Shown piece after piece: positions 54,979 to 62,367 of a stretch of 64,000 nt of DNA. The notes beneath the pieces were generated by a model. The model searched no databases and was not told the origin of the DNA. It saw only the letters and a program-made list of their open reading frames with translations. Each line of letters starts with the position of its first letter. Position 1 is the stretch's first letter. The position numbers were made by a program, and so were the translations under genes. Source of the DNA: Limnohabitans sp. (lineage in GTDB: Bacteria > Pseudomonadota > Gammaproteobacteria > Burkholderiales > Burkholderiaceae_C). The stretch spans positions 1-64,000 of the forward strand of contig NZ_JAFEIF010000069.1 of the NCBI RefSeq assembly GCF_017848645.1, read 5' to 3'.

Positions 54979-55764
54979 TTAATGGGTGTAATCGGGGCTT
55001 TCGCGTTGCAGCTTGCGCAGCAGCGAAGGCCAAACAAACGCGCCGCCCAAGCCACCGGTTTGCACCCGCATGGCGTTGGCCACGCCGTTCAAAATTTGCG
55101 GGTCCACAGCCGTCAAGTCTTTGGGGCCGGCTTGCCCCGCCAGCGCATCGACCTGGATGCGGCAGGTGTTCTCAAAGGTGTACATCGACAAGAACGCATC
55201 GGCTATGGTTTTGCCCACGGTGAGCAAGCCGTGGTTGCGCAGCATCAGGTAATTGGCCTCGCCCAAATCGGCCTGCAGGCGCAGCTTTTCTTCGTCGCGA
55301 ATGGCCACGCCCTCGTAGCCATGGTAGGCCAGCGAGGCCAGCACAAAGGTGCTTTGCTGGCTGATGGGCAGCACGCCGTGCGCCTGCGCGCTCACGGCCA
55401 CCCCGGCGCGGGTGTGGGTGTGCAGCACACAGCCGGCATCCGGCCGCGCCTCGTGCACCGCGCTGTGGATCACAAAGCCCGCCGGGTTGACCGGGAAGGG
55501 GCTGTCGTGCAGCTTGTTGCACTGCATGTCCACCTTCACCAGGCTGGACGCGGTGATCTCGTCAAACATCAGGCCGTAGGGGTTGATCAAAAACTGATGG
55601 TCTTTGCCCGCCACCGACTCGGGCAGCTTGGCGCTGATGTGGGTGAACACCAGATCGCTCCACCCGTACAGCGCCACCAGCCGGTAACAAGCGGCCAAGT
55701 CCAGCCGCAGCTGCCATTCGTCGGGGTGAACGCTGTCTTTTAAGGAAAGAATCTCAAACGCCAT
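54979..55764 (-). CDS. Class II aldolase/adducin-family protein
   Basis: A 261-aa AraD-like protein. The zinc-site histidines are in VLHTHTRAGVAV (H-T-H) and the later MLRNHGLLTVGKT. FTHISAKLPESVAGKDHQFL, then NPYGLMFDEITASSLVKVD, are typical of the family. Members cleave fuculose-, ribulose- or phosphosugar-like aldols or are non-enzymatic. The substrate is unknown. It is upstream of the OYE gene, seven bases apart, so they may act on the same compound. Confidence 0.87.
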   Translation of the reverse strand: MAFEILSLKDSVHPDEWQLRLDLAACYRLVALYGWSDLVFTHISAKLPESVAGKDHQFLINPYGLMFDEITASSLVKVDMQCNKLHDSPFPVNPAGFVIHSAVHEARPDAGCVLHTHTRAGVAVSAQAHGVLPISQQSTFVLASLAYHGYEGVAIRDEEKLRLQADLGEANYLMLRNHGLLTVGKTIADAFLSMYTFENTCRIQVDALAGQAGPKDLTAVDPQILNGVANAMRVQTGGLGGAFVWPSLLRKLQRESPDYTH

Positions 55765-56136
55765 GGCTGTGCTCCGCAGGTCTGCAAAAGAGATTTAGCT
55801 TAGCGGCAACCGGGGTGGGGGGATGACTTGTTGGTGACTGAGAAGTCTCGCGCCTGGCGCGCAGCACGCTGCAGGTGCTGGAGACTGGCCGGGAATGCAT
55901 CGAGCGCTATTTCATCAGCTCGCGCATAAATAGGCGCTGGTGCTTACGGGTAAAGCGGTCCTTCTGCAACCTGGAGCGTTTCGGCAGGCTCCTCGACTTC
56001 GATGCCATTGAAGTGAATTATTGATTAAATTCTAGTAATTATGGGTTAGATTATGACTTAAAATTATTTGCAGCAAATCGAAGGTTTCTCGACTTTGCAG
56101 TGTCCTTTTTAACGTGCAGCAGTAGAAAATCAATTG
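55765..56136. other. Left boundary region of the accessory island
   Basis: About 370 bp without an intact gene. The left part is chromosome-like in composition. From about 56020 rightward it turns markedly AT-rich (AT-rich runs such as TTGATTAAATTC and TAATTATGGG). It contains the XRE-like remnant reported separately. The promoter of the rightward accessory cassette must lie in the AT-rich end. The composition change marks a probable insertion boundary. Confidence 0.55.
55842..56024 (+). pseudogene. Remnant of an XRE/HipB-like helix-turn-helix protein
   Basis: A 60-codon stretch between two stop codons translates to a segment containing SRLARSTLQVLETGRE. It matches the end of an XRE helix-turn-helix (compare SGLAQSTLARLETGQ in the hipB gene at 343). 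The rest shows no family pattern and there is no start codon. It is most likely the leftover of an antitoxin or repressor gene at the edge of the island, but the match is short. Confidence 0.4.
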
Positions 56137-57558
56137 ATGATGACAAACATTTCTTCGCAAATTTTGGGTGACAAATCAGAGCTTTTGGTAAGCGGCGAAA
56201 GAGCACGTCTTTTTCCTGTACTCGCTGAAACTTCGAAAGAAGGGCGAACACTCTCCATCTTGCTGGCATGCTTTGAAACTGTTGACAACTTTGGGAAGTC
56301 ACTACTTTCCGATCTTGGCGTCAAAGTTGGTGCAAAGACTCAAATCCAAACATACACAGAGGTAGTTCTGAAAAAGGGCGGTGACAAATCCGTTCGCCCA
56401 GATGGTTTGATTGTTGTGAAGACCGGCGCTACAACCTGGACGGCATTGGTTGAGGCCAAGGTTGGTAATTCGGATTTAAATACCGAACAACTTGAAAATT
56501 ATCTCGAGATAGCCAAACTCAACGGTATCGATGCACTTATCACTATTTCAAACCAATTTGCACCGCTACCAACACACCACCCAGTTCAGCTCAGTGCAGC
56601 GGCACTTAAAAAAGCAAAAGTTGCACATTGGTCTTGGATGTACTTGCTGACGCAGGCTACGCTACAGATGGGTAACGACGAAGTTAAAGACCGTGAACAA
56701 CGTGTCATTTTGAACGAAATGGTCCGATTTTTGAGTCACCCAAGTGCTGGGGTCAAAGGTTTTGACCAGATGCCTGCAGCATGGACAAACGTGACCGGCA
56801 CAGTGCAAGCAGGCGGCGCGATCTCCGTAAAATCAGATGAGGCGCAAGAAGTCATCGGTGCGTGGTATCAAGAAACACGGGATCTTTCACTTATTTTAAG
56901 TCGCCAACTTGGCGAAGATGTAAACGTTAAGGTTTCCCGTGCGCATGTTCACGATCCAGAACTTCGCATGAAAGACGATCTGCAAACTCTGGCTTCTGAC
57001 AATTGTCTTCGCGCTGTATTCGATGTACCCAACACTGCTGGCGTTATTGATATTTGTGCAGACTTGCGAAAGCGATCTGTTTTTTCATCCATGCGTGTCG
57101 CAGCTCCCACGGACCGTAAGAGTACAAAAGCTAGATTGAACTGGCTCGTAAAGCAACTTCAAAAATCGAAACCTGATGACATCCACATCCGGTTTATTTG
57201 GCCAGGGCGCGGTCAGTCAACGCAGCACCCTCTTGCGGTTCTGCGCGATCGCCCAGAAGTTGCCGAAGAAGCTAACAAAGTTGTGTCTTCATTTGAAGTG
57301 GTTTTTTTCCGTGATATTGGTGCAAAATTTGCACAAAGAAAAAACTTCATAACAGAACTAGAGCAAACCTTGGCCGACTTTTACGAGCAAGTTGGCCAAC
57401 ATCTCAAAGCATGGCAACCCGCTGCGCCGCGTATCAAAGAAGACAGATCTGAGCCCTCGGATGTAAATACCGAAGCGATTCGGGCCAACGCTGAAGAAGC
57501 GGTGCAGGAACGAGACCATCAATCAAACCAAAGTGACTCTGAAGAATCTGCGGTATGA
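56137..57558 (+). CDS. PD-(D/E)XK nuclease-like protein, function unknown
   Basis: A 473-aa soluble protein with base composition unlike the core genes. Residues about 70-130 show a PD-(D/E)XK-like core: Glu75 (TEVVL), Asp89 (RPDGLIVV), and Glu106 and Lys108 (ALVEAKVG), with a helix QLENYLEIAK and Gln118. Such a core is typical of nucleases acting on foreign or damaged DNA. The middle (about 180-280) and the C-terminal half (about 290-430, with WLVKQLQKSKPDDIHIRFIW) are not recognised. ATG 56137 and 56140 both fit, with no strong ribosome binding site. It is first in the accessory cassette. Confidence 0.65.
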   Translation: MMTNISSQILGDKSELLVSGERARLFPVLAETSKEGRTLSILLACFETVDNFGKSLLSDLGVKVGAKTQIQTYTEVVLKKGGDKSVRPDGLIVVKTGATTWTALVEAKVGNSDLNTEQLENYLEIAKLNGIDALITISNQFAPLPTHHPVQLSAAALKKAKVAHWSWMYLLTQATLQMGNDEVKDREQRVILNEMVRFLSHPSAGVKGFDQMPAAWTNVTGTVQAGGAISVKSDEAQEVIGAWYQETRDLSLILSRQLGEDVNVKVSRAHVHDPELRMKDDLQTLASDNCLRAVFDVPNTAGVIDICADLRKRSVFSSMRVAAPTDRKSTKARLNWLVKQLQKSKPDDIHIRFIWPGRGQSTQHPLAVLRDRPEVAEEANKVVSSFEVVFFRDIGAKFAQRKNFITELEQTLADFYEQVGQHLKAWQPAAPRIKEDRSEPSDVNTEAIRANAEEAVQERDHQSNQSDSEESAV

Positions 57559-57585
57559 AAAGATGCAATTACTTGCTAGCATTTG

Positions 57586-57611
57586 CTTTAGTAATGCCAC
57601 CCTTACTAAGG
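57586..57611 (+). terminator. Imperfect hairpin after the nuclease-like gene
   Basis: CTTTAGTAA (57586-57594) and TTACTAAGG (57603-57611) pair at 8 of 9 positions around an 8-nt loop. It lies in the AT-rich 129-bp gap before the next gene. No U-tract follows, so it may only partly stop transcription. Confidence 0.35.
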
Positions 57612-57687
57612 GTCAAAAATGTCCAATAAATATTGGATAATCTTAAAGTGCTTAACATAAATAATTTAAAAATGGGATTGTTAACAA

Positions 57688-58233
57688 ATGAGCAATGATA
57701 TTGAAATCAATTGGGATCTGTTTGGTTTTGGGTTGTCAATTGCGTTGATGATCTTGTTGCTAGTATTTATTGTGATTTCTTACGCTCTTTGGCGAAGATC
57801 CATCGATCTAGAGAATAGATTGAATTTACAGAGGAAAGAAATGGAGAGTCGGCAAGAAGATATGATTGATCGGGTACGGACAGATGAGCGATTATTGGCT
57901 GAGCAGCGTGTTGACCAAGTAAAAGCTAATGGTTTGTCCGTTGTGGTACACCCATTTGTTAACACTGAAGCAGATAAAGGGATTTTTATTCGATCTACAA
58001 AGGTTGAGGTTGGATATAAGTACCAGCTATTTGTGCAGGGGTTTCCTTGTTTTGAGCCGCATACTGTTGTTCTTGAGTCTACGGTTCATAAAGAAGTGGA
58101 TCAGCAAATGCTCGATCTTCTTAAACAAAAAGCTGAAGGTGCAGCGGAGGCCGCAGTGCTTGTACCCTCTGGTGGTGCGGCTAAAACTGCAATCACCATT
58201 GCCAAAACAATAATGAAGTTGGCTCGTACATAA
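57688..58233 (+). CDS. Membrane-anchored coiled-coil protein, unknown family
   Basis: A 181-aa protein. One N-terminal membrane segment (about 10-34, FGLSIALMILLLVFIVISYA) is followed by a charged coiled coil (about 36-75). A small soluble domain with EVGYKYQLFVQGFPCFEPHT comes next, and then an Ala/Gly-rich C-terminal amphipathic region (AEGAAEAAVLVPSGGAAKTA). AT-rich, with codon use unlike the chromosome. I recognise no family. It lies between the nuclease-like gene and two further membrane-linked genes, so an envelope-associated role in the same cassette is possible. Confidence 0.55.
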   Translation: MSNDIEINWDLFGFGLSIALMILLLVFIVISYALWRRSIDLENRLNLQRKEMESRQEDMIDRVRTDERLLAEQRVDQVKANGLSVVVHPFVNTEADKGIFIRSTKVEVGYKYQLFVQGFPCFEPHTVVLESTVHKEVDQQMLDLLKQKAEGAAEAAVLVPSGGAAKTAITIAKTIMKLART

Positions 58234-58253
58234 TACTTTGTAATTTATATATA

Positions 58254-58478
58254 ATGATTCAAATAAATTTGAATGGATGGCATAGGTTATTTATCATTGT
58301 GTCCTTGATAATTTTTTTTAATACTGTTGTTGTTCCTGATCATGGCGAAAGTAGAATTAATTGGCAAAGCAGGTCTATTAACCAGATGGATCATGTCGAC
58401 TGCTTGGAATTAATTAAAAATTTAGAAAGTGCCAAAAGTGCCGATGAGGGCAGAAAAATGATATTATATTTTAATTAA
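58254..58478 (+). CDS. Small membrane protein, unknown
   Basis: A 74-aa, very AT-rich reading frame with one hydrophobic helix (LFIIVSLIIFFNTVVV, about residues 12-27) and a polar tail with a single Cys. It begins 20 bp after the preceding gene's stop and ends just before the DUF4230-like gene. No ribosome binding site is evident and the family is unknown, so it could be spurious. The helical anchor and even spacing argue weakly for a real gene. Confidence 0.4.
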   Translation: MIQINLNGWHRLFIIVSLIIFFNTVVVPDHGESRINWQSRSINQMDHVDCLELIKNLESAKSADEGRKMILYFN

Positions 58479-58534
58479 AAAATATAATGATGGTGCTAAA
58501 CGGCACAATTCAGACCTTGTCCCGATCGCGAACA

Positions 58535-59143
58535 ATGCAAAACATACTCATCACACTTCTCGTTGCCGCTCTCGCAGTTATAGCGACATGGAAGATAAAG
58601 CCCGAGAAGGAGCAGCCACCAGCTGCACCACCGGTGGTTTCAGTTCAGCAAATGGGAACCCTGGCAACACTAAAAGTCAACTATGCCAATGTCATCGAGT
58701 TCGACCAGCGAGTAACGCAGGACATCCCGTGGACCCAATGGGAATTCCGATTCGGTGGAACTCGCGTCTTGCTGATTGCGCGAGGCGAGTGTTTGATTGG
58801 TACAGACCTGCAGTCTGCAAAGTATGAACACCTCTCGACAGACACGAAGACGGCGACACTGATTCTTCCAAGTCCAAAAGTGTTTTCAGCTCGGCTCAAT
58901 CATGACCCCAAGACCGGCGGCTCAGTCTTCTATACCGTCGACAACAAAGGCATAGCGTCTTTGATCCCAGGAACAGAGGGCCAAACAAAGGCGATGAATC
59001 TGGCCCTTCAGAAGGGTCAGAGCGATATCGAAGCAGCTTGCGCAAAACCCGATCTTTTGATTGCGGCACGAAAGAACGCAGAAACCGTGCTTCAACCAGT
59101 CGTTTCGGCGACCGGCTGGAAAATCAGCATCGTCTGGCGATAG
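58535..59143 (+). CDS. DUF4230-like membrane-anchored protein
   Basis: A 202-aa protein beginning MQNILITLLVAALAVIATWK (single N-terminal anchor), then a Pro-rich linker and an extracytoplasmic domain. The segment LATLKVNYANVIEFDQRVTQ and the following VLLIARGECLIGTDLQSAK resemble the DUF4230 family, which has an N-terminal anchor and a 'T-V-x-Y-x-Y-x-x-V' strand and is of unknown function. A longer frame from 58487 is open but the anchor fits the ATG at 58535. It is the best-recognised member of the cassette after the nuclease. Confidence 0.62.
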   Translation: MQNILITLLVAALAVIATWKIKPEKEQPPAAPPVVSVQQMGTLATLKVNYANVIEFDQRVTQDIPWTQWEFRFGGTRVLLIARGECLIGTDLQSAKYEHLSTDTKTATLILPSPKVFSARLNHDPKTGGSVFYTVDNKGIASLIPGTEGQTKAMNLALQKGQSDIEAACAKPDLLIAARKNAETVLQPVVSATGWKISIVWR

Positions 59144-59333
59144 GTGGCAAGTAACGTCCAATCCCTGCCTGGCGTTTACTAACGTCATTGCAGATGTTCT
59201 CTGCATAAGAGCGAGCAGCATGGCAAATGAAAAACGATTTGTTACTCATTTCAGAGCCCTGTTTCTCAAAAAGGTACTTTTTAATTAGATGATTTGTCAA
59301 CTTCATTAAAATTAAGACTTACAGGGACCACCC
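59144..59333. other. AT-rich gap within the accessory cassette
   Basis: About 190 bp with no convincing gene on either strand. It is AT-rich toward the right (AAGGTACTTTTTAATTAG) and precedes the glycine-rich protein gene. A promoter for that gene is possible but no consensus boxes can be assigned. Confidence 0.4.
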
Positions 59334-59825
59334 ATGCCACTGCCACTTATTCCAGTCATAGCGGCACTCGCAGCAGGCGGCTCACTGGTGCCGCACGCCG
59401 CTGGCGGCATGATTGTCACATCGGCAGGTGGATACGTGACGGGCACTTATTTGAGCACTGCAGCAATCACAGGCCTTTGGGTTGGTGGCGCTACGGCACT
59501 GGGTAGTGGCGCTGCAGTTGTTACGGGTGCTGCTGCTGCTGTTGTTGGGGGGGCGGGCATCTTCGGAACAACAATCGGTGCTTCAGGTGTTACCGGCGTG
59601 CTCATGTCCGCAGGGCTAATAGCTTCAACACCGGTGTGGGTACCGGTCGTTATCGCGGGTGCAGGCACAGGCATCACTTATGGGGCGTATCGCTATTACG
59701 CCTTTCGGCGCAAGCTTCAGGCAACCCCGTCAGGGGAAGAGGCACATTTCACGGAAAAAGAGGCCAAGATCGTCGAGAGGCTTGTTCTGCGGTTTGCGAA
59801 AAACGGAAAAGACCATCAAGCCTGA
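59334..59825 (+). CDS. Glycine/alanine-rich pore-like membrane protein
   Basis: A 163-aa protein. Residues 1-125 are almost entirely Gly, Ala, Val, Ile, Thr and Ser with repeated G-x-x-G/G-A-G spacing (for example GGATALGSGAAVVTGAAAAV), forming three or four small hydrophobic helices. A basic stop-transfer (YRYYAFRRKL) and a charged amphipathic C-terminal tail (EEAHFTEKEAKIVERL) follow. This pattern recalls interferon-induced ISG12/IFI6-like and colicin-pore-type helices, but I recognise no bacterial family. It could be a membrane-permeabilising or oligomerising effector. Confidence 0.6.
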   Translation: MPLPLIPVIAALAAGGSLVPHAAGGMIVTSAGGYVTGTYLSTAAITGLWVGGATALGSGAAVVTGAAAAVVGGAGIFGTTIGASGVTGVLMSAGLIASTPVWVPVVIAGAGTGITYGAYRYYAFRRKLQATPSGEEAHFTEKEAKIVERLVLRFAKNGKDHQA

Positions 59826-59894
59826 TCTGTCATTCCAGTGATGTTTGTGCAATGCGTTGCATTCGCTATGCAACGCAGAATTAAGTAGACGTCC

Positions 59895-60338
59895 ATGACG
59901 AAAATCCTCTTGATTTTGGCGGCGATCAGTGCCGCGCTGTATCTCATACTTGCAGTACTGAGCTTGCGCAAACATAAAAACGCGAGAAAGCAAGTTCCAG
60001 CAAACTGCGTCACACAAGGCCCAGCATACGTTTGGGGTTTCGTTTTTGCCCTGATTTTTTACTACGGTTTTCCGATTTGGTGGTGGCGGTATGGCTTTCA
60101 AAATGCCTGCAAGTTGGTTTTCTCTTGTATAGCTATCGCGGCAGCAATACAAGGTGTTTTGCGCTACCTTGATGTGATTGAGGTCAGTGAGTTGGGTGAG
60201 TCACTTGCGTGGGGTCTATTTCTATCTATTCCGGTTCGAGCTATTGCCGGCATTTGGGTGGCAAATAACGACAGACGATGGCGGCAAGCCATCGTGAAGA
60301 AAAGAAACGAAGCACACGCGATGGTGGCTGACCACTGA
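59895..60338 (+). CDS. Polytopic small membrane protein
   Basis: A 147-aa protein with four hydrophobic segments (about 4-24, 45-68, 73-90 and 98-121) and a basic C-terminal tail (NNDRRWRQAIVKKRNE). The end of the last helix RAIAGIWVANNDRRWR has the look of DUF2628-type inner-membrane proteins, but the match is weak. It starts 69 bp after the glycine-rich protein gene and ends the cassette just before the ykgJ relic. Confidence 0.55.
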   Translation: MTKILLILAAISAALYLILAVLSLRKHKNARKQVPANCVTQGPAYVWGFVFALIFYYGFPIWWWRYGFQNACKLVFSCIAIAAAIQGVLRYLDVIEVSELGESLAWGLFLSIPVRAIAGIWVANNDRRWRQAIVKKRNEAHAMVADH

Positions 60339-60351
60339 ATCAAACTGAGCG

Positions 60352-60510
60352 CTAATGGCGCACACATTTCCACCGATGCCTGCATCTGCCCACACACCGC
60401 AGGCCGTTCAGGGCCCCAAAATTTTTACAACGCAGTTGTTCGTCCAGTTGCACGCAGGGCACGCCCGCTGGTTTGCCGTTGGGCATGCCGGGGATGGGCG
60501 AGGAGATGGG
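60352..60510 (-). pseudogene. ykgJ-type relic 1 (Cys-cluster/zinc-chelate protein fragment)
   Basis: The minus strand encodes [20 protein letters not shown] and then [20 protein letters not shown], the C-terminal two thirds of a YkgJ-type cysteine-cluster protein. The N-terminal CxxCxxxCC region is missing and the C-terminus is corrupted ([12 protein letters not shown] instead of the expected [12 protein letters not shown]-like end). It shares about 150 nt with relic 3 at 63577-63727, and a 25-nt segment (60485-60509) with both other relics. It is joined to a umuC remnant upstream. Confidence 0.7.
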
Positions 60511-60555
60511 TGACTCGCGCAGCTGGAATAAGGCGCGAACAACTTGATGCTCAGG

Positions 60556-60627
60556 GCCTTGCAACCAGGGCCGGAAGACGCGTTCGCAGGATACATAGAA
60601 GTTGTTGCCGTCGATGAGGGCGAGCAT
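60556..60627 (-). pseudogene. Relic of a umuC-type DNA polymerase V N-terminus
   Basis: Reading leftward from an ATG at 60627, the frame gives [20 protein letters not shown]. This is the canonical start of UmuC-family Y polymerases (active-site Asp in LIDGNNFY). It stops resembling UmuC after about 24 residues and runs directly into the ykgJ relic in the same frame. It is therefore a rearrangement scar rather than a gene. No umuD-like gene is nearby. Confidence 0.75.
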
Positions 60628-60680
60628 GGGGGCAGGGGTGAAAGCCATCTGTGTGCCAACAGCAGCAACACGGCCACCTA

Positions 60681-60712
60681 CGCCAACGACCACCAGGAGG
60701 TGGCCGTTGGCG
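60681..60712 (-). terminator. Long hairpin downstream of the AhpD-like gene
   Basis: CGCCAACGACCACC (60681-60694) and GGTGGCCGTTGGCG (60699-60712) pair at 13 of 14 positions around AGGA. It lies 27 bp beyond the stop of the leftward AhpD-like gene. There is no U-run, but the stem is long and GC-rich. Confidence 0.55.
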
Positions 60713-60739
60713 TTCCCCGCTTGTCAGCGATGCTGGGCT

Positions 60740-61279
60740 TTACAGGGCGACTGGCACCGCTGGAAAGTCGACGTCGGTGTCGGCAATGTGGTTGGTGTAG
60801 TTGGTCAACACGTTGAGGGCCACGTTGGCGGTGACTTCAATCACCAGACCGTGGTCCACACCCGCTGCTGCGGCATCGGCCAGATCGCTGTCGGCCAGCA
60901 CGCCACGCTGACGGACGATTTTGATGGCCAGCTCAACCAAGGCCTTGTCTTGTGCGCCTTCGGCGGTGCCGCTTCGGGCTGCGCGGATCGCTGCTTCCGA
61001 CAAACCAGCGCCTTTGCCGATCAGGGTGTGTGCAGACAAGCAGTACTGGCAGGCGTTGGTTTGGCCCACGGCCAATGCGATCAACTCGCGCTGGGCGGCG
61101 CTCAAGCGGCCTTTGCTCAGCGCGTCTGAGAAAGCCAGGTAGCCGTTCAGGGCGGCTGGAGCCTGGGCGAAGGTGGCAAACAGGTTGGGTACCATGCCGA
61201 GCTTGGCCTTGACGCCGTTGAGGGTGGCTTGGGTGGAGGCGTCGGCTTGGGCAAGTGATACAGGTGCGATACGTGTCAT
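60740..61279 (-). CDS. Carboxymuconolactone-decarboxylase/AhpD-like protein
   Basis: A 179-aa helical protein of the AhpD/CMD fold. The redox motif CQYCLSAH has Cys77, Cys80 and His84, and Glu65 in RELIALAVG fits the proton-relay position. Such proteins reduce alkyl hydroperoxides with AhpC or decarboxylate gamma-lactones; the CxxC motif favours the peroxidase-like group. The ATG at 61279 has GAGAG upstream. It is divergent from an AraC regulator gene that probably controls it. Confidence 0.85.
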   Translation of the reverse strand: MTRIAPVSLAQADASTQATLNGVKAKLGMVPNLFATFAQAPAALNGYLAFSDALSKGRLSAAQRELIALAVGQTNACQYCLSAHTLIGKGAGLSEAAIRAARSGTAEGAQDKALVELAIKIVRQRGVLADSDLADAAAAGVDHGLVIEVTANVALNVLTNYTNHIADTDVDFPAVPVAL

Positions 61280-61337
61280 GGTGAAACTCTCTTTTTGAAT
61301 GGCTGTGCGACATGCACCAGTGAATTGTGCGATACGT
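61264..61337. promoter_or_regulatory. Divergent promoter with an 11-bp direct repeat
   Basis: GTGCGATACGT occurs at 61264-61274 (just inside the AhpD-like gene) and 61327-61337, 63 bp apart. The second copy runs into CGTATAATC, which looks like a -10 box. Spaced direct repeats are typical AraC binding sites, and the araC-type gene starts at 61387. Confidence 0.45.
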
Positions 61338-61386
61338 ATAATCACTGAAAGTACACAAAAACATACCCAAAGTATCAAGCAAAGCC

Positions 61387-62217
61387 ATGGACCGACTTTC
61401 ACCATTGTTTGCCCGCTCTGTGCCCAGCGCACGCGTGTTCTATTCGGGCAACCTGTGCCAGATCTCCACCTTTGAGGCCGAGGCGCATGTGGGCCATGTG
61501 CATTTGCTGCGCAGGGGCACCATGAGCGTGATCGACCGGCATGGGCGCGCCAGCAGGGTTGAAGAGCCCAGCTTGTTGTTTTTCCCGCAGAGTTCTGCCC
61601 ACCGGCTGGTGCCCGATGGTGCCGACGGTGTTGACCTGGTGTGTGCGTCTGTCGATCTGGGCGACGAGGCCCGTGGCGCGCTGATCTCTGCCATGCCCGA
61701 GGTGCTGGTGATTCCGCTGAACCAGTCGTCCAGTCTTTCACCCGCGTTGGACCTTTTGTTCCAGGAAGCCTTTGACGAAAAGTGTGGCCGGCAAGCTGCG
61801 CTGGACCTGTTGATGGAATACCTGCTCATCTTGTTGCTGCGCCACCTGCTCGACAGTTCATCGGTTACCACCGGCATCCTGGCGGCGCTGGGCGACCCAC
61901 GTTTGTCCAAAGCGGTCACTTCCATGCACGACCGGCCCGGCCATGCATGGAAGCTGGAATCGTTGGCCGAAACCGCAGGCATGTCGCGCGCACGCTTTGC
62001 CAACCACTTTCGAGAGGTGTCGGGCCTGACGGCGCTCGACTACCTCACGGCCTGGCGCATCACAGTAGCCAAGGGTTTGCTCAAACGGGGCAAGCCGCTC
62101 AAGTCCATTGCGCCCATGGTGGGTTACGCCAGCGCGGTAGCGCTTACCCGCGCTTTCACCCACCGCGTCGGCATGCCGCCACTTACCTGGCTGCAAGCGC
62201 ACACCAATCAGGACTGA
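61387..62217 (+). CDS. AraC-family regulator with N-terminal cupin-like sensor
   Basis: A 276-aa activator. The N-terminal half (about 10-150) resembles the cupin_6 sensor: HVGHVHLLRRGTMSVIDRHG, then PSLLFFPQSSAHRLVP. The C-terminal double helix-turn-helix shows ESLAETAGMSRARFANHFRE and LLKRGKPLKSIAPMVGYASA, then ALTRAFTHRVGMPPLTW. It is divergent from the AhpD-like gene, so it likely activates it in response to a small molecule. Confidence 0.87.
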   Translation: MDRLSPLFARSVPSARVFYSGNLCQISTFEAEAHVGHVHLLRRGTMSVIDRHGRASRVEEPSLLFFPQSSAHRLVPDGADGVDLVCASVDLGDEARGALISAMPEVLVIPLNQSSSLSPALDLLFQEAFDEKCGRQAALDLLMEYLLILLLRHLLDSSSVTTGILAALGDPRLSKAVTSMHDRPGHAWKLESLAETAGMSRARFANHFREVSGLTALDYLTAWRITVAKGLLKRGKPLKSIAPMVGYASAVALTRAFTHRVGMPPLTWLQAHTNQD

Positions 62218-62367
62218 GGCTGCACCAACAAGGCTAGGCCATTTTTTGCGCTGATACGTTCAGCACAACAACCGAGACGTTCAAGCCACACAGCAACGTT
62301 GGCGATTCCTACACTTTCTACATGCCCTCACATGTTGTGGCGGCCACAGAAGCAACAAGGAATCGTC

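Noticed and set aside
60681-60712. Long GC-rich hairpin considered as an integron attC site
   Set aside because: The conserved attC core ends and an integron integrase are absent; a terminator of the AhpD-like gene explains it better.
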